Assembly (NCBI GenBank): GCA_963674685.2 | Contig: CAXXWT010000002.1 | Span: forward strand, 868,001 to 932,000 | Direction of reading: 5' to 3' | Source of the DNA: G963674685 sp963674685 | GTDB lineage: Bacteria > Lernaellota > Lernaellaia > JACKCT01 | DNA length: 64,000 bases | The notes under the pieces: generated by a model | What the model was told of the DNA's origin: nothing | Seen by the model: only the letters and a program-made list of their open reading frames with translations | Database searches by the model: none | Translations under genes and position numbers: made by a program | Shown: positions 26,245 through 36,400 of the stretch, in pieces | How the letters are laid out: each line of letters starts with the position of its first letter | Position numbering within the stretch: position 1 is the stretch's first letter

Positions 26245-27252
26245 TCAGGGATTCGCTCCCGCAACCACGGCGTCGGCGCGGGCCTTTTTTTTCTCGATGA
26301 TCGCCTGCAGGGCGTCGGTATCGTATCGATCGTAAAACTCCTGCACCACGCGCGCCGCCAGATCCCGGTAGCCCTCGGTGTTCAGATGATAATCATCGAC
26401 GGCGAACATTTTTCGGGATTCGTAGTACGCGGCCGGTTTCTCGATATCGAGAAGAAGGGCCGAGTGTTTTTGCGCGATCTCTCTGATCAGATCGTTAAGC
26501 TGCGGCAGCACGGGAAAATGGTAGGGCAAAAATACCGGCTGAATATCGTGCTCGCGCAACATCTTGACGATCCGGTCCATATCCCGGTCGATCCAGCGAA
26601 TCAAAAGCTCGTCGTCGAAGCTTTCGAAAAACATGTCCCAGCCCTGCTTGTAGAGCATGTGATTGTATTTGACGCCCGTGGTGTTTCGCGCTTTTTCGAT
26701 CAGGGCCGCTTCATTTTCCGCGGCCATATTGAAAACCTTGCCGAGTTGAAGTTTGCTGGCCAGGTATTCGGCGTAGTTATCTTTCTTCGCGTCTTTTTCC
26801 CAATCCCAGAACGTGGCGCCCTGAAGATTCCAACGATTGTTGATGCCCAAAAGGATGAGGGCAAAATCCGGTTTCGCATCCGGCGTTTCCACGAAAAAGC
26901 GCGCGAGGCGGTTCATGGAGTTCGAGGTGCTGTATCCGGCAATGCCGATGTTGTAGACCTTGATCGGGATATTCGGATAACGATATTTCCAGAATTCCGG
27001 CATCTGTATCGGGTAGGAGTGTTCCCTGTCGGCGCCGAGGCCGTAGGTCATGGAGTCGCCCAGGCAAATAAAAACGATGCTGCCCGCGTCGTCGCTTGAA
27101 CCGGCGGTGTAAGTCTGCGCGTCGTGTATGGCCTTGGCGATATTAAGGCCCAGTTCCACGAGAAGGGCGAGGATAAAATAGACGGCGAGAAAATAAATAA
27201 CTTTGCGGCGTCGACTCAGTTTGGGCTTCGGCGCGGTCGCTTCATCCGCCAT
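26245..27252 (-). CDS. Membrane-anchored SGNH/GDSL-family hydrolase-like protein
   Basis: 335 residues. After a basic N-terminus, one membrane helix (about 18-38, VIYFLAVYFILALLVELGL) places the rest outside the cytoplasm. SGNH blocks are visible: FICLGDSMTYG with nucleophile Ser67, an oxyanion Gly in GIAGYSTSN, LLGINNRW with Asn, and DDYHLNTEGYRDLA with the Asp-x-x-His dyad. Such proteins include esterases and polysaccharide O-acetyl-modifying enzymes; the substrate is not evident. It is co-directional with uvrA, 114 bp downstream of its stop. Confidence 0.82.
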   Translation of the reverse strand: MADEATAPKPKLSRRRKVIYFLAVYFILALLVELGLNIAKAIHDAQTYTAGSSDDAGSIVFICLGDSMTYGLGADREHSYPIQMPEFWKYRYPNIPIKVYNIGIAGYSTSNSMNRLARFFVETPDAKPDFALILLGINNRWNLQGATFWDWEKDAKKDNYAEYLASKLQLGKVFNMAAENEAALIEKARNTTGVKYNHMLYKQGWDMFFESFDDELLIRWIDRDMDRIVKMLREHDIQPVFLPYHFPVLPQLNDLIREIAQKHSALLLDIEKPAAYYESRKMFAVDDYHLNTEGYRDLAARVVQEFYDRYDTDALQAIIEKKKARADAVVAGANP

Positions 27253-27366
27253 GAAAAAACTCCAATAGCCCCTTTAATGAAATCCCACGGCATCCAAATA
27301 TTTAAATGGCGTTTATATTATTAACGTGATCGCTTTTACGTGACAAGTGATTATGTTCCCGGTCGA

Positions 27367-30195
27367 TTAACTTTCCGACGCGAAGATATCTTTCAAGAAA
27401 CGCCCGGTGTGGCTCTCATCCAAAGCGGCGATATCCTCCGGGCGTCCTTTGCCGATGATCGCGCCGCCGCCGTCGCCGCCTTCGGGACCCAGGTCGATGA
27501 TCCAGTCGGCGGTCTTGATGACGTCGAGATTGTGCTCGATGACGATCACCGTGTTTCCCGCGTCCACGAGCCTGCCCAAAACCTCCAGAAGTTTCTTGAT
27601 ATCCTCGAAATGCAGGCCGGTGGTGGGTTCGTCGAGGATGTAAACGGTCCGCCCCGTGGAGCGCTTGGAAAGCTCCTTGGACAATTTGATGCGCTGGGCC
27701 TCTCCGCCGGACAGCGTGGTCGCCTGCTGCCCCAGGTGGATGTATCCCAGCCCCACGTCCTGCAGGGTTTTGAGTTTATTGTAGATGGCCGGGATATTCG
27801 ATAAAAAATCCGCCGCCTGATTCACCGTCATGTCCAGAACTCCGGCGATGGATTTTCCCTTGTAGCGAACCTCCAGCGTGTCGCGGTTGTAGCGCCTGCC
27901 CTTGCAGTCGTCGCAGGTCACGTACACGTCGGGCAGAAAATGCATTTCGATTTTGATCAGGCCGTCGCCCTCGCAGGTTTCGCAGCGACCGCCCTTGACG
28001 TTGAAGGAAAATCGCCCCGGCTTGTAACCGCGGATCTTGGACTCGGGTAAAGACGCGAAAAGATCGCGGATCGGCGTGAACAGCCCGGTGTAGGTCGCCG
28101 GATTGCTGCGCGGCGTGCGCCCGATGGGGGATTGATCGATGTTGATGACCTTGTCCACGTAAGACATGCCCGAAATTTTATCGAAGGGGGAAGGGCGCTC
28201 CTTGGAGCGATAGATGCGCTGCGCCAGCGCCCGGTGCAGGGTGTCGATGACCAGCGTGGACTTGCCCGAGCCGGACACGCCCGTCACGCACGTGAAGGCT
28301 CCCAAAGGGAACGCCGCCTGGATTTTTTTCAGATTGTTTCCCCGGCAGCCGGTCAGCGTGATCGCTCGCTTTTTTATCGGGCGCCGATTTCGCGGCACGG
28401 GAATATTCAGTTCACCGGACAGATATTTTCCGGTCAGGGAGTTTTTGTTTTTTTTGAGTCCGCGCACGGTTCCGGCGTAAACGACTTCGCCGCCGTGAAC
28501 GCCGGCGCCGGGCCCCATGTCGATCACGTAATCCGCCGCGGCGATGGTTTCGGCGTCGTGCTCGACGACGATGACCGTGTTGCCCAGATCGCGCAGCCGC
28601 TTGAGCATTTTCAAAAGCCGCTTGTTGTCGCGCTGGTGCAGGCCGATGGACGGCTCGTCCAGGATGTAGAGCACGCCGACCAGGGACGAGCCGATCTGCG
28701 TGGCCAGGCGGATGCGCTGGCTTTCGCCGCCGGCCAGGGTGCCGCTTTTTCTGTCCAGGGAAAGATAATCCAGGCCCACGGCCCGCAGGAATCCCAGGCG
28801 CTCGTTGACCTCCCGCAGCACGCGCCGTGCGATCTCGACATGCTTTTCGCTGAGTTTGAGGCCGGCGATAAACTTGAATGAATCGGCGATGGACAGGGCC
28901 GTCAGTTCGGAAATATTCAGTCCGCCGATCCGGATATTTCTGGCCTCCAGGCGCAGCCGCTGGCCGCCGCATTCGCTGCACGGCATCACGCTCATGAAGC
29001 GGCGAATCTCCTCGCGCATCATCTCGCTGCCGGTTTCGTGAAAACGCCGGTTCAGATTCGGGATAATTCCTTCAAAGGGCCGCACGTAGGAATAACGGCG
29101 TTCGCCGTCTTCGTGATAAAAGCGAATCTCCTCGTCGCCGCTGCCATGCAGCAGCAAATTTTTCACCTCGTCGGGCAGATCTTTCCAGGGCGCGTTGATG
29201 GAAAACTTGTAGTGCTTCGTTAAGCTCTCGAGAATGCTGTGGAAAAACATCGATCCGATCCGGTTTTCCCACGGGACCACGGCGCCCTCGCGAAGCGACA
29301 GGCTCGGATCGGGAACGATGAGGTCTTCGTCGATGAACATTTTTGAACCGAGGCCGTCGCAGTTCGGGCATGCGCCGTGCGGGTTGTTGAATGAAAACAT
29401 CCTCGGTTCGATCTCCGGATAACTGATGCCGCAGTCGATGCACGCGAAGTTTTCGGAAAAAAAGCGCGGCGGATCTTCCGCGGCGATCACCTTGACCAAT
29501 CCTTCGGAATATTTGAGCGCCGTTTCAATGGAGTCGGTCAGCCGCCGCTCGACGCCGGGGCGCATCTTGATGCGGTCGACGTAAAGATCGATGTCGTGCT
29601 TGACGGTTTTTTTCAAGCCGGGGACCTCGGACAGATCGTAGGTCTCGCCGTCGATCATGACGCGCACGAAACCCTCTTTGGCGAAGCGCGTCAGTTCTTT
29701 TTTGTATTCGCCTTTGCGTCCGCGAACAATCGGCGCCAGGATCGAAATCGGCGTTCCTTCCGGATGATTGAGGATGGCGTCCACCATCTGCTGCGGGGTC
29801 TGCGCGGCGATGGGTTTGCCGCAACTGTGGCAATAGGGCGCGCCGATCCGCGCATAGAGCAGGCGCAGATAATCGTAGATTTCGGTGACGGTTCCCACGG
29901 TGGAGCGGGGATTCCGGCTGGTGGTTTTCTGCTCGATGCTGATGGCCGGCGACAATCCCTCGATGGAGTCCACGTCCGGTTTCGCGAATTGCTCCAGAAA
30001 CTGCCGTGCGTATGAGGAAAGGCTCTCGACGTACCGCCTCTGGCCTTCGGCGTAGATCGTATCGAAAGCCAGAGAGCTTTTTCCCGAACCGGATAATCCG
30101 GTGATGACCACGAGCTTGTTGCGCGGAATGCTGACCGTGATATCGCGCAGGTTGTGCTCCCTGGCCCCCTTGATGACAAGTCTGTCCGTGTTCAT
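27367..30195 (-). CDS. uvrA: Excinuclease ABC subunit A
   Basis: 942 residues, full length. There are two ABC ATPase modules with Walker A GLSGSGKSSLAF (near 31) and GVSGSGKSTLVI (near 640). Signatures are LSGG-like in GTLAGGESQRIRLA and TTLSGGEAQRIKLSKEL. Zinc-finger cysteines occur in YCHSCGKP, CIDCGISYPE...CPNCDG and GGRCETCEGDGLI...CDDCKG. UvrA recognises bulky DNA lesions and loads UvrB in nucleotide excision repair. Its ATG directly follows the pdxA stop codon. Mfd, which brings UvrA to stalled RNA polymerase, is in the same run of genes. Confidence 0.98.
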   Translation of the reverse strand: MNTDRLVIKGAREHNLRDITVSIPRNKLVVITGLSGSGKSSLAFDTIYAEGQRRYVESLSSYARQFLEQFAKPDVDSIEGLSPAISIEQKTTSRNPRSTVGTVTEIYDYLRLLYARIGAPYCHSCGKPIAAQTPQQMVDAILNHPEGTPISILAPIVRGRKGEYKKELTRFAKEGFVRVMIDGETYDLSEVPGLKKTVKHDIDLYVDRIKMRPGVERRLTDSIETALKYSEGLVKVIAAEDPPRFFSENFACIDCGISYPEIEPRMFSFNNPHGACPNCDGLGSKMFIDEDLIVPDPSLSLREGAVVPWENRIGSMFFHSILESLTKHYKFSINAPWKDLPDEVKNLLLHGSGDEEIRFYHEDGERRYSYVRPFEGIIPNLNRRFHETGSEMMREEIRRFMSVMPCSECGGQRLRLEARNIRIGGLNISELTALSIADSFKFIAGLKLSEKHVEIARRVLREVNERLGFLRAVGLDYLSLDRKSGTLAGGESQRIRLATQIGSSLVGVLYILDEPSIGLHQRDNKRLLKMLKRLRDLGNTVIVVEHDAETIAAADYVIDMGPGAGVHGGEVVYAGTVRGLKKNKNSLTGKYLSGELNIPVPRNRRPIKKRAITLTGCRGNNLKKIQAAFPLGAFTCVTGVSGSGKSTLVIDTLHRALAQRIYRSKERPSPFDKISGMSYVDKVINIDQSPIGRTPRSNPATYTGLFTPIRDLFASLPESKIRGYKPGRFSFNVKGGRCETCEGDGLIKIEMHFLPDVYVTCDDCKGRRYNRDTLEVRYKGKSIAGVLDMTVNQAADFLSNIPAIYNKLKTLQDVGLGYIHLGQQATTLSGGEAQRIKLSKELSKRSTGRTVYILDEPTTGLHFEDIKKLLEVLGRLVDAGNTVIVIEHNLDVIKTADWIIDLGPEGGDGGGAIIGKGRPEDIAALDESHTGRFLKDIFASES

Positions 30196-31203
30196 TTATC
30201 CGTTGATTCTTTTATTTTGCACCATGTCCGCGGCGGTTTTGATGGCGGTGATCATGCTGGTGGGATTGGCCACGTATTTGCCCGCGATATCCAGGGCCGT
30301 GCCGTGATCCGGGGATGTGCGGATGATGGGAAGCCCCAGCGTGATGTTGACGCCTTCGTCGAAGTGAAGAAGCTTCAAGGGGATCAAAGCCTGATCGTGC
30401 ATGGGCGTGGCGACGACGTCGTATTCGCCCTGCCGGGCTTTCATGAAAATCGTGTCCGCGGGATAGGGTCCGCTGATGTTGATTCCCTTGGCGCGAAGCT
30501 TCACCACCACCGGCGCCAGAACCTCGATTTCCTCTTTGCCGAAAAGGCCCCCTTCGCCGCCGTGGGGATTGAGGGCGCAAAGGGCGATCCTCGTGTTTGA
30601 TATGCCGAAAAATCGCTTCATGTCCCTGTCGATTATCTTGATTTTGTCTTCCACCATGTTCCGGGTCAGCAGTTTCGACACGTCGCGTACGGGGCAATGC
30701 GTGGTCAGGGGAACAACACGCAAAGTCCGTCCGATGAGCATCATGACGGGGGTTTTCGCGCCCGTGAGATCGCCCAGAATTTCCGTATGGCCGGGATAAT
30801 GAATGCCGGCCTTGTGCAAGGCCGATTTCGTGATGGGTGCGGTCACCACGGCGTCCACGTCGCCCACCATGGCGTGCTCCACGGCGGTGCGCACAAAGGC
30901 GGCCTGCGCCATCCCTCGAAAGGCCAGATCGTAACCGTCTTCCGGGACGACGCTGCCCGCGCCGGACTTCGGGGCGTTTTCATGTTCCAGGAGGCGTTCG
31001 GGCATCTCGACGGGAATGGAGCCGCCGATTTGCCGGGCGATATCACTCAGGCCGCATCCTTCGGCGGTGGAGGCCAGGACTTCTTTCATTCCGATCAGAA
31101 CCGGCCGGCAGACTCGAAAAGCCTCCGGCAAAGCCTTGACGACGGTTTCCGGTCCGATGCCGGCCGGATCCCCCATGGTGATCGCGAGGGTCGGTAATGC
31201 CAT
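30196..31203 (-). CDS. pdxA: 4-hydroxythreonine-4-phosphate dehydrogenase
   Basis: 335 residues. The PdxA signature is clear: ITMGDPAGIGPE at the N-terminus, TAPITKSALHKAG, GHTEIL, metal-binding His in VPLTTHCPVRDV, ALNPHGGEGGLFG, and PMHDQALIPLK with FDEGVNITLGLPIIRTSPDHGTA near the C-terminus. The enzyme is NAD-dependent and works in the DXP-dependent pyridoxal phosphate pathway. It lies between a SurA-like chaperone gene and uvrA, with no space before uvrA. Confidence 0.97.
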   Translation of the reverse strand: MALPTLAITMGDPAGIGPETVVKALPEAFRVCRPVLIGMKEVLASTAEGCGLSDIARQIGGSIPVEMPERLLEHENAPKSGAGSVVPEDGYDLAFRGMAQAAFVRTAVEHAMVGDVDAVVTAPITKSALHKAGIHYPGHTEILGDLTGAKTPVMMLIGRTLRVVPLTTHCPVRDVSKLLTRNMVEDKIKIIDRDMKRFFGISNTRIALCALNPHGGEGGLFGKEEIEVLAPVVVKLRAKGINISGPYPADTIFMKARQGEYDVVATPMHDQALIPLKLLHFDEGVNITLGLPIIRTSPDHGTALDIAGKYVANPTSMITAIKTAADMVQNKRING

Positions 31204-31239
31204 AATATTCTTCCCGAAAAGAAGTGGTTTCAGCCCTGA

Positions 31240-32232
31240 TTAATTGAACTCTTCCACTTTAATGTCAACGTAGCTTTTTTTGTACAGCTCTTTGGCCAGT
31301 TTTTGCATTTCCCTCTGGCTGGATTCGTTGCGCAGCATCATCATAATCCTGTCGCGCACTTCCTCGAAGGGTTTGCTGCCGGCGTTGGAGCGGTCCAGGC
31401 ATTTGAGAATGAAGAATCCGGCGGTATCCCTGTACACCGTGGACACCTGCCCGGCCTCAAGATTCTCCGCGGCTCTGCGATAGGTTTTTTTCAATTGCGC
31501 GCCGAGCAGAAACTCGCCCAGATATCCGTCTTTAGCCGCCGTGCTTCCGTCGGAGCGCTCAAGGGCGACTTGCCCGAAATCGGCTCCGGCCAGAAGAGAC
31601 TCATAGGTGGAAGCCGCCTCGTCGAAAACCCGGCGGACCGTCTCGTCGTCGGCGTCGGCGGGAAGGTTGAAACGGATTTCCGCCAGGCTGACTTTGATGT
31701 CGGCGATGTATTCATCCAGGTGCAGCTGATAATAAGAACGGGCCTCTTCTTCGGTGACTTTGACGCGGTCTTTCATGCGAATGCCGACGTATTGCTCGGT
31801 CAATATGCGGTTGCGGATCTGGTCCCGGAACTCTTTCATGGTTTTGCCTTCACGCAAAAGCGTCTGGTTGAGTTCCTCCCGAGTCATGTGATTCGCCGAC
31901 AGAATGCTTTGAATCTGATTGTCGACATCCTGTTCCTCGACGGGAATGCCCAGGCGCGCCACCTCGCGCTCCAGAAGCTTCTGCTCGATCAGCGCGCGCA
32001 ACGTTTCCTTGTGAAGCTGGCGGATGCGCTGCTGGCGCTGCTCCGGCGATTCTTCATCGGCCTGCGACAGATAGGCGTTGACGATCTGCCGGGATTTCGT
32101 CTGGACTTCGTGAACCGTTATCACTTCGTCGTCAACGATCGCGGCGATGCGGTTGACGATCTCGGCGCTTATCGGGGCCGTCAGGCATATCCACAAGAGC
32201 GTCATGGCTGCGGCGATTGTTCGCTTTTTCAT
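31240..32232 (-). CDS. SurA-type periplasmic peptidyl-prolyl isomerase/chaperone
   Basis: 330 residues with a signal peptide (MKKRTIAAAMTLLWICLTAPISA). The SurA N-terminal chaperone helix follows (EIVNRIAAIVDDEVITVHEV), then a single parvulin domain (about 170-290, ADIKVSLAEIRFNLP...GYLGEFLLG...GQVSTVYRDTAGFFILKCLD). E. coli SurA has two parvulin domains; this one-domain form is usual in deltaproteobacteria. The likely role is outer-membrane protein folding. It sits between a second parvulin gene and pdxA, the classic surA-pdxA pairing. Confidence 0.88.
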   Translation of the reverse strand: MKKRTIAAAMTLLWICLTAPISAEIVNRIAAIVDDEVITVHEVQTKSRQIVNAYLSQADEESPEQRQQRIRQLHKETLRALIEQKLLEREVARLGIPVEEQDVDNQIQSILSANHMTREELNQTLLREGKTMKEFRDQIRNRILTEQYVGIRMKDRVKVTEEEARSYYQLHLDEYIADIKVSLAEIRFNLPADADDETVRRVFDEAASTYESLLAGADFGQVALERSDGSTAAKDGYLGEFLLGAQLKKTYRRAAENLEAGQVSTVYRDTAGFFILKCLDRSNAGSKPFEEVRDRIMMMLRNESSQREMQKLAKELYKKSYVDIKVEEFN

Positions 32233-32353
32233 TCGATGCCCTTCCTCCGAAGGCGATCATAACCTTTGAAGCAAAGAAAATCCACGGCTGCCTTCAACGA
32301 AAAAAGGCTCTTTTTTCCTTTACTGCGCGCCGGCCGCCCCATGGCGAAAATAC

Positions 32354-32388
32354 CGACGGGCGGCCCTTTGATCACCGGCCGCCCGTCG
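32354..32388. terminator. Strong hairpin between the two parvulin genes
   Basis: A perfect 12-bp GC-rich stem (CGACGGGCGGCC at 32354-32365 and its complement at 32377-32388) is flanked by T/A-rich sequence on both sides. It could end transcription from the parvulin lipoprotein gene on the minus strand, or at least attenuate entry into surA-pdxA-uvrA. Confidence 0.6.
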
Positions 32389-32434
32389 TTTTATCGTCAC
32401 ATGGGATTCAGCTTATTTTATTGACTCGAAACCG

Positions 32435-33421
32435 TTACTTGCCTTCTTCTTCGGTTTCGGCTCCAGCCTCGGCTTTGGGCTCTTCGTCGGCGGCCTCATC
32501 CTGCAGGAGGCTTTCCTCGATGGAGACCGGGTACTTTTTGCGAAGATCCTCGGTGAAGGCATCGATGGCGGTCTTTTGCGATTCCTGCGCCAGCTTCCTT
32601 TTGATCTGCTTTTCGACTTTATCGTATTCTTTGGGCTGCGCGGCGGTTTTCTCGATGAATTGCAGGATGTTGTATCCGCGGCGATCCTTGAACGGCTCGC
32701 TGGTTTCATCTTTGTTCGCGAAAGCGAAGGCCACTTCGTCGAATTCCTTGGATTTCAGGCCCTTGCGGATCGGAGGCAGTTGGCCGCCTTTTTTCGCGGA
32801 ACCTTTGTCGTCGGAGTATTTTTTCGCGGCTTCCTCGAAGCTGATTTTGCCGGATTTGATTTCCTTGTAAACCTTCTCGGCTTGTTTCTTGACTTCCGCT
32901 TCCTTATCCTCGGAATCGCCTCTCTTCAGGCGGAACAGGATATGATTGACGCTGACGGTTTCCGGCGACTGATATTCTTCCGGATGCTCGTCGTAGTAAG
33001 CTTTGGCTTCGGCGTCGCCGACTTCGGTTTTCTGTTCCATGAGATCTTTTTTGATCTTGCCGGCGAGGATGGATTTTTTGATGGATTCAAGTTGCTCGAT
33101 GAATTCCGCCTCTTTATCCATGTTGCGGGCGAGAGCTTCCTGGTAATACAAATCCTCGCTGATCAGGCGGTCCAGATATTCCAGTTTCCCTTTTTTCGTA
33201 GCGACGCGCCTTTTGTAAAACGGCGGGATTTTGTCCAATTTGTCGTTGAACTCTTCCAGAGTGATGACTTCGCCACCGACTTTGGCCAGCGGGGTTCCGC
33301 TTTTTTTGTGCGCGGCGGCAGCCGGCGCCGCGCTCGACGTTGTGGCCGGAGGCTGGCAGGCTGAGAAGGCAAATAATCCAAGAGCAAGTACCGTAACGAA
33401 AATGATCATCCGTTTATTCAT
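32435..33421 (-). CDS. Parvulin-type peptidyl-prolyl isomerase lipoprotein (PrsA/PpiC-like)
   Basis: 328 residues. The lipobox FSAC follows a short hydrophobic stretch (MNKRMIIFVTVLALGLFAFSAC). A SurA_N-like helical region comes first (about 45-140), then a parvulin domain with VSVNHILFRLKRGD, ISFEEAAKKYSDDKGSAKKGGQLPP and RRGYNILQFIEKT. The C-terminus is rich in Glu/Ala. It is probably anchored in the outer or inner membrane facing the periplasm, and helps fold exported proteins. It lies 44 bp downstream of mfd. Confidence 0.88.
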   Translation of the reverse strand: MNKRMIIFVTVLALGLFAFSACQPPATTSSAAPAAAAHKKSGTPLAKVGGEVITLEEFNDKLDKIPPFYKRRVATKKGKLEYLDRLISEDLYYQEALARNMDKEAEFIEQLESIKKSILAGKIKKDLMEQKTEVGDAEAKAYYDEHPEEYQSPETVSVNHILFRLKRGDSEDKEAEVKKQAEKVYKEIKSGKISFEEAAKKYSDDKGSAKKGGQLPPIRKGLKSKEFDEVAFAFANKDETSEPFKDRRGYNILQFIEKTAAQPKEYDKVEKQIKRKLAQESQKTAIDAFTEDLRKKYPVSIEESLLQDEAADEEPKAEAGAETEEEGK

Positions 33422-33465
33422 TGTTCCACCATCCTTTTCTAGACATTATGAGGATTAGTCGGCGC

Positions 33466-36400
33466 TTATTTGTTTGACAGAACTTCCCCTTCCGGTTCGC
33501 GGTTATTATCATAGATATTCAGTGCAATCAAGCCCTGGCGAACCGCCGCAAATAAGCGGTTTCCCGATACTTTCCCAATGATCTCCATCAATTTTCCGTC
33601 CGGCAGCAGCCGATAGCGCTTCGGAGCCCGACTCACCATTTCCACAAGTCTGGAAATTTTCACCGGGGTGCTTGCGTCGAAGGTGAAAGTCAGCGCTTCC
33701 TTGTTGTAGTCGATGGCGGAAATTCGCAGCGGTTTGGCGAGGATTTTCAAAGATACGATATCGAACAGGCGCACAAGCTCGTCGGGGGCGTCGCCGAATC
33801 GATCCAGGATTTCAGCCCTGACGCTGTCGAGGCTCTTTTCATCCGGGACCTCGGAAATCCGCTTGTAGGCTCCCAGGCGGATGGATTCGGGCGGTATGTA
33901 TTCCTTGGGAATATACGCGGCGATGCCCAGATTGATCTCGGTTTCGATTTTGTCCGGAACATCCTCGCCCTTCAGGCGCCGGATTTCCTCGTCGAGCAGT
34001 TCCCGGAAAAGTTCGTAGCCGATGGCGGTGATGTGCCCGGACTGCTCGCCGCCCAGCAGATTTCCCGCGCCGCGAATTTCAAGATCCTTTCCCGCCACCT
34101 TGTAGCCGCTGCCCAGTTCCGAAAAATTCTTGATGGCCGCCAGGCGCCGCCGGGCGTCCTTGCCGATCTTGGCCCTTTCCGGAATCACCAGATAGCAGAA
34201 AGCCTGGGTCTTGCTGCGTCCCACGCGTCCGCGAAGCTGGTATAGCTGCGCCAGGCCCAGCATATCCGCCCTGTTGATGATGATGGTGTTGGCCTGCGGG
34301 TAATCCAGGCCGGACCCGACGATGGTCGTCGCCACGAGGATGTCGAAGCGGCGCTCGGCGAAATCGATCAGAAGCTGCTCGATCTGCTCGCCGGGCATCT
34401 GGCCGTGGCCGATTCTGATTCTGGCGGAAGGCGCCAGACGGCGGACCTTGTCGGCCATGCCGTCGATGCTTTGCACGCGGTTGTGGATGAAAAACACTTG
34501 CCCGCCGCGCCCCAGTTCCCTGCGCAACGCCGAACCCAGCGTGTCTTCGTCCCATCGGGTGATGAAGGTGCGGACCGCCAGGCGGTCTTCGGGAGCGGTG
34601 TTGATCACTGACATGTCGCGAATGCCCACGAGACTCATGTGCAGGGTGCGCGGGATCGGCGTGGCGGTCATGGCCAGCACGTCCACCAGTTCCTTCATGG
34701 ACTTGATCTTTTCTTTTTGCGCCACGCCGAAAAGCTGCTCTTCGTCCACGACCAGCAGACCCAGATCCTTGAATTTGATTTTCTTGCCCAAAAGCTGATG
34801 CGTGCCGATGATCACATCCACGTCTCCGGCTTCCAAATCCTTCATGGTTTTCTGCCGGTCTTTGGGCTCGACGAAGCGGGAAAGCATCTTCACGCGCACG
34901 CCGAAAGGATTCATGCGCGACGTGAAGGTCCGCAGGTGCTGAAAGGCGAGCGTGGTCGTCGGGGCTAAAATCGCCGCCTGCTTGCCGTCCATCACGGCCA
35001 GAAACGCCGCGCGCAGCGCCACTTCCGTTTTGCCGAATCCCACGTCGCCGCATACCAGGCGGTCCATGGGCCGGTCTTTTTTCATGTCTTCGATCACCGA
35101 ATCGATGGTGGTGATCTGGTCCGGCGTTTCATCGTAGGGGAAGGTTCCCTCGAATTCCTCGAAAAGTTCGCCGCCGTCGGGGAAGGCGTATCCGGGCATG
35201 GATTCGCGCCTGGCGTAAAGTTTGATGAGCTGCCCGGCCATCTTGCGGATCGCGGCCTTGGCGCGCCTCTTTTTGATGTCCCATCCGCCGCCGCCGAGTT
35301 TGTCGATTTTGGGCATGCTCTCGCCGGCGCCTACGTACCTCTGCACGAGAGCCAGGCGGTCCACCGGAAGATAAAGCTTGTCGCCGCCGGCGTATTCGAT
35401 GTGCAGGTATTCGCCTTCCGCGCCCCAAAGGAGCAGGCGGACAAGGCCCCGGAATATTCCGATGCCGTGGCGCACGTGCACGATGGCGTCGCCTTCGCTC
35501 AAATCGCCGAAGTCGGAGATGGGCTCGCCCTTTTTCCCCCGATAGGCTTCCGAGCGCTTGCGCGGGCCGAAAATTTCCTCCTCGGTCACCAGGGCGGTCT
35601 GCGCGCTTTCGATCAGAGCCCCGGCGGACAGTTCGCCGATGAGAATGGGAATGCGCATCGAGGCCGGGCGGCCCAGAAAATCCGCGATGTTGTCGTCTTT
35701 ATCGTACGCGTAGCTCAGATCGTATCCGTCGAGCAGGCGGCGCAGGCGGTCGGCGCCGGACGGTCCCCGCGCCACAAGGGCCGTGCGATATCCTTTTTCG
35801 ATCCAGGCCTCCAGGCGCTTCGTGAGCGGCTCCAGCATCTTCTCGCCCTTGGCCCGAGACAAAATCTCCTCACGCAGTTGTGAATGCGTTTCCGCCTCGA
35901 ATCGGAATTCCTTTCCTTTGCCTCGGGGCGGCGCGACTTCGCTGCCGGCGGTGACGTGGCGAAGATGATTCAATCCTTCGAAGAACTTTTCCGCATTTTG
36001 ATAGAGGCTTTCATATTCGACGCACAGTTTGCCCGCCTCCCGGGCTCTTTCCCTGCGCTTTTCGATGACGCTTTGCTCCGTGTGAGCCATGGCTTCCGTC
36101 AGGTCCGGATCGACGAGCAGGATTGTGGATTCGGAAGACAGATAATCGGCGATCGTGTCCAGGCCGTCGTAAAACAAAGGCAGCAGAAACTCGATGCCCG
36201 GCGTGCTGATGCGCGCGCGCATTTCATCGACCAGGCGGTCGCGGATACGGCGGTCGACGTTTTGCCCGTCGGCCAGGGGCTTGACGCGCTCGGCGAATAG
36301 TCCGGGGGTTTCCTCGCTGATAATCGTTTCCCGGCACGCGAAAATGCGCGCCCGGTCGATGTGCTTCATCGTCGTTTGCCGCGCCGGCGAAAAGGATCGG